From: Bacilli bacterium
GTDB taxonomy: Bacteria > Bacillota_I > Bacilli_A > RF39 > UBA660
Direction: 5' to 3'
Assembly: GCA_017938725.1 (NCBI GenBank)
Contig: JAGBAW010000006.1
Location: forward strand, 1-38,128
DNA length: 38,128 nt
The notes beneath the pieces are model-generated. The model was not told the origin of the DNA. It did no database searches and saw only the letters and a list, made by a program, of their open reading frames with translations. Shown piece after piece: positions 33,654 through 38,128 of the stretch; position 1 is the stretch's first letter, and every line of letters begins with the position of its first letter. The position numbers and the translations under genes were made by a program.

Positions 33654-34301
33654 ATGAAAAAAATAAATAAATTTGTACTTATCTCAATTATACTTATGGT
33701 TATTTTTTCCTTAACAAATCTAGTTAAAATAGAATTTGAAGGAGAAATAATAAAATTAGCATCTCTTACACTAATTATAGGAATTGTGGCATTCTTTGTT
33801 ACAGGAAAGTCAAATAAGAATAAAGAATTAAATATTAAAACTGTTCCTACTTTATTAAAAGATAAAAGAGTTATTATGCTAGTTTTAATGCCAGTAGTAA
33901 TGAATATACTTTGCTTTTTAATTGCTAAATTATTTGTGCCAGAGTTTATTGAGCATCTTAAGGTTAGAACAGATTTTCTTACTTTAAATAAAGTACCTAT
34001 ATTGATTGTTGAACTTATTATATCTGCGTTAGGTGAAGAAATTGCATGGAGGGGTTTTTTTCAAAAACAAGTTTCAAAAGTAATTTCCTTTTTACCATCA
34101 CTTATTATTTCAGCAGTATTATTTTCAATATGTCATTATACAGAAGGAAGTTTAATTGTTGTATTATATGATTTATTATTTATTTTTATAAATGCGATAT
34201 TTTATGGAGCTGTTTTTCACAAAACAGATAATGCATACGTAAGTACATTAGCACATTTTCTTGCTAATCTACTAGGAACAATAGCAATAATATTTTTATA
34301 G
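33654..34301 (+). CDS. CPBP-family intramembrane metalloprotease (CAAX/Abi type)
   Basis: 215 residues, six or so membrane helices. The three metal and catalytic motifs of the family are present: GEEIAWRGFFQKQ (EExxxR), FSICHYTEG and LAHFLANLLG. These enzymes cut peptides inside the membrane; some give immunity to bacteriocins. AAGGAGG precedes the ATG. Co-transcribed with the TetR gene, so expression is probably induced by whatever releases that repressor. Confidence 0.9.
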   Translation: MKKINKFVLISIILMVIFSLTNLVKIEFEGEIIKLASLTLIIGIVAFFVTGKSNKNKELNIKTVPTLLKDKRVIMLVLMPVVMNILCFLIAKLFVPEFIEHLKVRTDFLTLNKVPILIVELIISALGEEIAWRGFFQKQVSKVISFLPSLIISAVLFSICHYTEGSLIVVLYDLLFIFINAIFYGAVFHKTDNAYVSTLAHFLANLLGTIAIIFL

Positions 34302-34420
34302 TAACGTATAGTATAGGTAATAAATTTAACTTACAATAATATATATTAAAATTGGGGGAGTTTTTATATATTTGTAAAGTATTTATTTCTGTGGTATATT
34401 TATTACAAGAGTGATAAATT

Positions 34421-35119
34421 ATGATAGAAGAATTATATAATGATTATTATAAGTATGCGGATTTTTATGATATATTTAATAAGTATCGTAATTATGAAAG
34501 GGAAACTAGATTTCTTTTGAATATGTTAAAGAATAAAAAGAGAATTTTAGATTTAGGTTGTGGGACAGGTACACATTTAAATATTTTAGAAAATTTAGGT
34601 TATATTGTTGAGGGTATTGATTTAAGCGAAAAAATGGTTTTACTTGCTAAAGAAAAGGTAAAGGGGCCTATACATAAGGCTAATATATTGGATTATAAAA
34701 TAGATGAAAAATATGATGGAATAATTGCCATGCACTTTGTATTTAATCACTTAAAGGGTTATGATGAATTTGAAAAGGCACTCCAAAATTCACTTGATCA
34801 TTTAAATAGTAAAGGTATAATGATCATAGATTTAGATAATAGAAGAGTAAGCGGTGATGTATACGATAAAGTAGATGGAAATAAGAGACATTTAGAATGT
34901 TTTTATAGTGATAACTATAGCATTCAGATAAGAACTAGTTTTTTTACTATTGGTTTAAAAGAATTTATATTTGAACATGAATATTTTATATATGAAAAAG
35001 AAAAGTTGGAAGAAATATTAGATAAATATGATATTACATATGTAATGTTAACAAATTTTTTAAAAATGAGAGCAAATAAAAATTCAGAAAGGATACATAT
35101 AGTAATAAAGAAGAATTAA
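34421..35119 (+). CDS. SAM-dependent methyltransferase
   Basis: 232 residues, class I Rossmann fold: motif I RILDLGCGTGTHL, acidic loop VEGIDLSEKM, YDGIIAMHFVFNHL and SKGIMIIDLDN. The small-molecule methyltransferase type; the acceptor cannot be read from sequence. TGTGGTATATT before it gives a possible extended -10; no strong ribosome binding site. Two bases separate it from the pseudouridine synthase gene. Confidence 0.88.
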   Translation: MIEELYNDYYKYADFYDIFNKYRNYERETRFLLNMLKNKKRILDLGCGTGTHLNILENLGYIVEGIDLSEKMVLLAKEKVKGPIHKANILDYKIDEKYDGIIAMHFVFNHLKGYDEFEKALQNSLDHLNSKGIMIIDLDNRRVSGDVYDKVDGNKRHLECFYSDNYSIQIRTSFFTIGLKEFIFEHEYFIYEKEKLEEILDKYDITYVMLTNFLKMRANKNSERIHIVIKKN

Positions 35120-35120
35120 T

Positions 35121-35969
35121 ATGAAAAAATATATAGTAAAAGAAAATACAATATTATTTGAATTTTTAAAATCAAATCTTAGTAACTTGTCTAAAAATAG
35201 TATTAAAAATTTACTACATAATAATCTAGTTTATGTAAATGATAAGTGTATAACAAAGTATGATTATTTATTAAAACTTAATGATAGAGTGGTTATTAAA
35301 AAATCAAATGATATAGATATAATTTACGAAGACAAAAATATCATAGTAATTAATAAACCGTGTGGGCTTTTAACGATATCAACTGATAAAGAAAAAGTAA
35401 AAACCTTATATCATTTAGTTTATGAATATGTAAAGAAAATAAATAAAAATAATAAAATATTTATTGTTCATAGGCTTGATAAAGATACATCAGGGATTGT
35501 AATGTTTGCCAAAAGTGAAAAGATTAAGAATATGTATCAAGATAATTGGAATGAAATAGTTAAAGAAAGAAGATACTATGCAATTATAAACGGAAAAATG
35601 AATAAAAAAGAGGGTACTATTAAAAGTTATCTAAAAGAAAATAATAATCATATTGTTTATTCAGTTAAAAATAAAAATGAAGGCAAACTAGCTATTACCG
35701 ATTATAAGGTATTAAAAGAAAACCATAATCAATCACTTTTAGATATTAATATTAAAACAGGAAGAAAGAACCAAATAAGGGTACATATGAGAGAAAATAA
35801 TACACCCATATTAGGTGATTCGAAATATGGTATAAAGGAAAAAAGTACAAAAAGAATGTATTTACATGCATATAAGTTAGAGCTAATGGATCCAATAACA
35901 AAAAAGATTATTATATTTGAAACTGGAATACCAAATGAATTTAACATTTTATATAAAGATCTAAATTAG
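35121..35969 (+). CDS. RluA-family pseudouridine synthase
   Basis: 282 residues. An N-terminal S4 RNA-binding domain (about 12-60, KNSIKNLLHNNLVYVN) is followed by the catalytic domain with INKPCGLLT, the signature HRLDKDTSGIVMFAKS (catalytic Asp120) and GRKNQIRVHM. It converts a uridine in rRNA or tRNA to pseudouridine; which one cannot be decided. No clear ribosome binding site of its own, consistent with coupling to the methyltransferase upstream. A terminator follows. Confidence 0.92.
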   Translation: MKKYIVKENTILFEFLKSNLSNLSKNSIKNLLHNNLVYVNDKCITKYDYLLKLNDRVVIKKSNDIDIIYEDKNIIVINKPCGLLTISTDKEKVKTLYHLVYEYVKKINKNNKIFIVHRLDKDTSGIVMFAKSEKIKNMYQDNWNEIVKERRYYAIINGKMNKKEGTIKSYLKENNNHIVYSVKNKNEGKLAITDYKVLKENHNQSLLDINIKTGRKNQIRVHMRENNTPILGDSKYGIKEKSTKRMYLHAYKLELMDPITKKIIIFETGIPNEFNILYKDLN

Positions 35970-35992
35970 ATATAAAAAATCTAATTTTTTTT
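35963..35992 (+). terminator. Terminator of the methyltransferase/RluA operon
   Basis: AAATTAGAT-ATAAAAA-ATCTAATTT followed by a T-run, overlapping the stop of the gene. Confidence 0.75.
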
Positions 35993-36049
35993 ATTTGATA
36001 TAGGGGAAGATTAAAATAAAAAGAGAATAATTATAAAGAAAGGTGAAAT

Positions 36050-36235
36050 ATGCCTAGGACATATTTACAAGAAGAAAAACAAAAGTAGTAACAGAACATA
36101 TATTTTAGTATTTAAAGCAGTAATGGTAAGTGAAAGAGAATATTTAGCGGATATAGTAAGTGGAATATCAGGAATAGATAAAAATTTGATAAAAATATAT
36201 GCAAGTATAAAAATAGATGAAATTATAAATAATTA
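36050..36235 (+). pseudogene. Decayed small gene, identity unknown
   Basis: AAAGGTGAAAT is a strong ribosome binding site before an ATG that reads MPRTYLQEEKQK and then stops. A second frame from about 36124 reads MVSEREYLADIVSGISGID to an end at TAA near 36235. Together they look like one broken gene of about 60 residues with a deletion or frameshift. Family not recognised. The rest of the gap to 36319 holds a weak hairpin with T-run (36250-36273). Confidence 0.4.
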
Positions 36236-36319
36236 ATATAAATAAAATTAAGTGTTAAATTAATGCTTTTTTTGTATTTTATTATAATTTATGTAAATAA
36301 TAATTACTAGGTGATGATA

Positions 36320-37090
36320 ATGAATGTATTAATAACAGGTGCAGCTTCTGGAATAGGTTATAATGTGGGTTTAAGACTTGCAAAAATGGGGTATCATGTA
36401 TTTCTAACTACTGAAGATGATAAACAACTTGAAGTATTAAGGGAGAAAATAGATGAACTAGATAATATAGGCACATTTAGATTAAACGTTGAGAAAAAGG
36501 AAGATATTGAATTACTTAGAGATTTTGATGTAGATGTACTTATATCTAATGCAGCAATAGGACAAGGTGGAAGTTTGATTGACGTTGAAATGGAAAAGAT
36601 AAAGGAGTGCTTTAATGTAAATGTATTTTCTAACATTTCTATTATGAAAATAGTACTTGAAAATATGATAAAAAAAGGTAGTGGAAAAGTAATAATAATG
36701 TCCTCTATGATTTCAAATATTGCTATTCCTTTCTTTGGAATATATGCATCAACTAAAGCAAGTTTATCAATGCTTGGAGGGTGTTTAAGAAAAGAACTAA
36801 AATATATTAATAATAATATAAAATTAGCAATTATAGAACCTGGAATATATAAGACAGGGTTTAATAGAGTTATGATTGAAAATGGTTACACATCTAAGTA
36901 TTATAAATTCAATGAATCTGTAGAAAATTTGGAAAAAGAAATATTAAATTTTGTCGGTTCTAATAATCTAAATTCGATATCTAATAAAATAATAGAGGCA
37001 GTAGAAAGTGATAATCCAAAATGTATTTATAGAGCTCCATTTATACAAAATTTACTTATAAAATTGTATATTAAGTTTATAAAAAAATAA
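36320..37090 (+). CDS. Short-chain dehydrogenase/reductase (SDR)
   Basis: 257 residues from the ATG at 36320 (MNVLITGAASGIG), which has AGGTGA seven bases upstream; earlier starts at 36311 and 36314 lie on that site. Cofactor motif TGAASGIGY, the structural LISNAAIG, catalytic Ser in IIMSSMIS and Tyr-x-x-x-Lys in YASTK are all present. NAD(P)-dependent oxidation or reduction of an unknown alcohol or ketone. The C-terminal IKLYIKFIKK is hydrophobic and basic and may touch the membrane. Single gene with a terminator downstream. Confidence 0.9.
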   Translation: MNVLITGAASGIGYNVGLRLAKMGYHVFLTTEDDKQLEVLREKIDELDNIGTFRLNVEKKEDIELLRDFDVDVLISNAAIGQGGSLIDVEMEKIKECFNVNVFSNISIMKIVLENMIKKGSGKVIIMSSMISNIAIPFFGIYASTKASLSMLGGCLRKELKYINNNIKLAIIEPGIYKTGFNRVMIENGYTSKYYKFNESVENLEKEILNFVGSNNLNSISNKIIEAVESDNPKCIYRAPFIQNLLIKLYIKFIKK

Positions 37091-37127
37091 AAATAACAGG
37101 TAATTAATTTTAAATGTCAACAAAATG

Positions 37128-37157
37128 TAAAAAGTTACTTATTAGGTAACTTTTTTT
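37128..37157 (+). terminator. Terminator of the SDR gene
   Basis: AAAGTTAC-TTATTAG-GTAACTTT followed by TTTT. Confidence 0.7.
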
Positions 37158-37167
37158 CTCCCTTTTA

Positions 37168-37198
37168 TTGACAAATAACCCTGGGGGGGGGGTATTCT
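37168..37198 (+). promoter_or_regulatory. Promoter with a G10 tract in the spacer (candidate phase-variable switch)
   Basis: TTGACA (37168-37173) and TATTCT (37193-37198) are separated by 19 bases, ten of which are an unbroken run of G (37183-37192). Loss of one to three G would give the optimal 16-18 spacing. In so AT-rich a sequence a run of ten G is striking, and such runs change length by slippage during replication. Confidence 0.6.
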
Positions 37199-37226
37199 CT
37201 AGATAATAGATAGGAGAAAATTAAAT

Positions 37227-38128
37227 ATGAGAAGAAAAAGGTACATGACTAAAAAAAGAAAATTAAAAAGAAAAAGACTAGCACTATTATCAGTATTAAG
37301 TATATCAATGATAGGATTAGGTGCAGGGGTATTATTTTTAGATAATAATAGTAACTTAATAGGGAGATTAGGGGCAAATGCTTCTTGTTCGGGATTAACG
37401 GGGAATGCATTAACACAATGTCAAAGGAATCAATCATCATCAAGCAGTTCATCAAATACAAATGCTGTAAATGTATATTTATCCCAATCATCTGTAACAT
37501 TGGGAGTATCGGATTCAAAAACGATATCTGTAAAGGCCTCAAAAAATAATATTATTTTAAATTATGTTAATTGTAAAAAAACAAGTGGAAGTGCAAGAAT
37601 TCATGTAGAAAATGGGACAGGTTCTGTTAGGTTATATACTGAACCAGTAGTTGGCGACTCAAAAATAAACGAAACAGCAAATTTTACCTGTACAATTGGT
37701 TATTATCCAGATAATGGTAATGGAGCATATTCAAGTAAAAGTGTCAATTTAAGTGCCAGAATAAAAAATTATAATGATTCATCAAACAAAAATAATGTAG
37801 ATGGAACTAATTCAGCCAAGTTAGAATGCGAAAAAAAAGGAGGAACATACAAAAGAAATAGTGCAGGAAAATATCAATGTGTAAAACAATCAACAACAAC
37901 AAAACCATCAACAAACAACAAAAATAATGTAGATGGAACTGATTCAGCAAGGACAGAATGCATAAAATTAGGTGGAACATACAAAAGAAATAGTGCAGGA
38001 AAATACCAATGTGTAAAAACATCAACAAACAACAATAATAACAACGTAAATAAAAATTCAAGTAATACAAATAATAGTAGCTCATCATCAAATAGTAGCG
38101 CTAATAACAATACAACAATAAAAGAAAA
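37227..38128 (+). CDS. Secreted repeat protein, 3' end beyond the window
   Basis: The frame runs 300 codons to the window edge without a stop. AGGAG precedes the ATG. A very basic start (MRRKRYMTKKRKLKRKR) and hydrophobic helix (LALLSVLSISMIGLGAGVLF) form a long signal peptide or anchor. A Ser/Asn-rich linker and a beta-rich domain (about 90-185; NVYLSQSSVTLGVSDSKTIS, similar to bacterial Ig-like pieces) follow. Two copies of a ~36-residue repeat come next (37785-37895 and 37917-38027) with Cys near either end (SAKLECEKKGGTYKRNSAGK), then low-complexity Asn/Ser. Likely on the cell or spore surface; function unknown. Its promoter carries the G10 tract. Confidence 0.75.
   Translation, partial: MRRKRYMTKKRKLKRKRLALLSVLSISMIGLGAGVLFLDNNSNLIGRLGANASCSGLTGNALTQCQRNQSSSSSSSNTNAVNVYLSQSSVTLGVSDSKTISVKASKNNIILNYVNCKKTSGSARIHVENGTGSVRLYTEPVVGDSKINETANFTCTIGYYPDNGNGAYSSKSVNLSARIKNYNDSSNKNNVDGTNSAKLECEKKGGTYKRNSAGKYQCVKQSTTTKPSTNNKNNVDGTDSARTECIKLGGTYKRNSAGKYQCVKTSTNNNNNNVNKNSSNTNNSSSSSNSSANNNTTIKE
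37785..38027 (+). repeat. Two tandem coding repeats of about 132 bases
   Basis: Units starting AACAAAAATAATGTAGATGG recur at 37785 and 37917. Each codes for NNVDGT-x-SA-x-x-EC and GGTYKRNSAGKYQCVK. The copies differ at scattered bases, so the duplication is not brand new. Confidence 0.75.

Noticed and set aside
37249-38110. Several minus-strand frames at the right end
   Set aside because: They lie opposite the secreted repeat protein, are low-complexity Leu/Phe/His-rich shadows and lack start signals.

Overview
The window is very AT-rich DNA from a spore-forming Firmicute (Bacillota). The evidence is a gerA-type germinant receptor operon, a BclA-like collagen-repeat protein, two HrcA/CIRCE operators, strong AGGAGG-type ribosome binding sites and TGA used as a stop (including ATGA gene overlaps), which argues against a Mycoplasma-type code. 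Species cannot be assigned by reading alone. ClpB lacks its N-domain, as in some reduced Firmicutes and Mollicutes.

Layout. 1-138: the 5' end of an IS3-family insertion sequence. 163-1720: a compact minus-strand operon encoding a 23-residue peptide, an N-formylglutamate amidohydrolase-like protein and a C39-like cysteine peptidase. 1745-7059: a mobile-element region ending at tRNA-Thr(GGT), with a ClpX-like AAA+ protein, a large serine recombinase split by a one-base frameshift and preceded by a leader-peptide/terminator attenuator, a small unknown protein and a CHC2 zinc-finger protein. Related copies of the tRNA 3' end and its terminator flank it. 7054-9897: tRNA-Thr, tRNA-Arg, mscL, a 34-residue membrane peptide, a kinase-like protein, an HdeD-like protein and an ASCH protein. 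9894-17578: a heat-shock block (CIRCE-clpB, CIRCE-htpG-hsp20) around a YfhO-type membrane protein. 17627-26207: a glycosyltransferase, a ZIP transporter, a UPF0316 protein, a Cys-rich protein, an OGG-type DNA glycosylase, the gerA operon (order A-C-B) and rlmD.

26172-32003 is the most unusual region. The 3' end of rlmD is followed by degenerate copies of its own last codons (around His-Val-Glu-Cys-Val-x-Leu-Leu). Between them lie single-gene units: an SGNH-like hydrolase, an ORF6N remnant, a RhuM remnant with a nitrilase-family enzyme, a second RhuM remnant, a truncated HAD phosphatase and a DNPH1-like nucleotide hydrolase. Each unit has recognisable left-arm and/or right-arm repeats. No recombinase is present, so the array looks like serial accretion of small non-autonomous integrative cassettes at rlmD. 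The displaced original rlmD tail and terminator appear to survive at 31972-32057.

32067-38128: the BclA-like gene, an autoregulated TetR-CPBP protease pair with a 32-bp perfect palindromic operator, a methyltransferase, an RluA-type pseudouridine synthase, an SDR oxidoreductase, and the start of a secreted repeat protein. The promoter of that last gene has a run of ten G between its -35 and -10 boxes, a strong candidate for phase-variable transcription.
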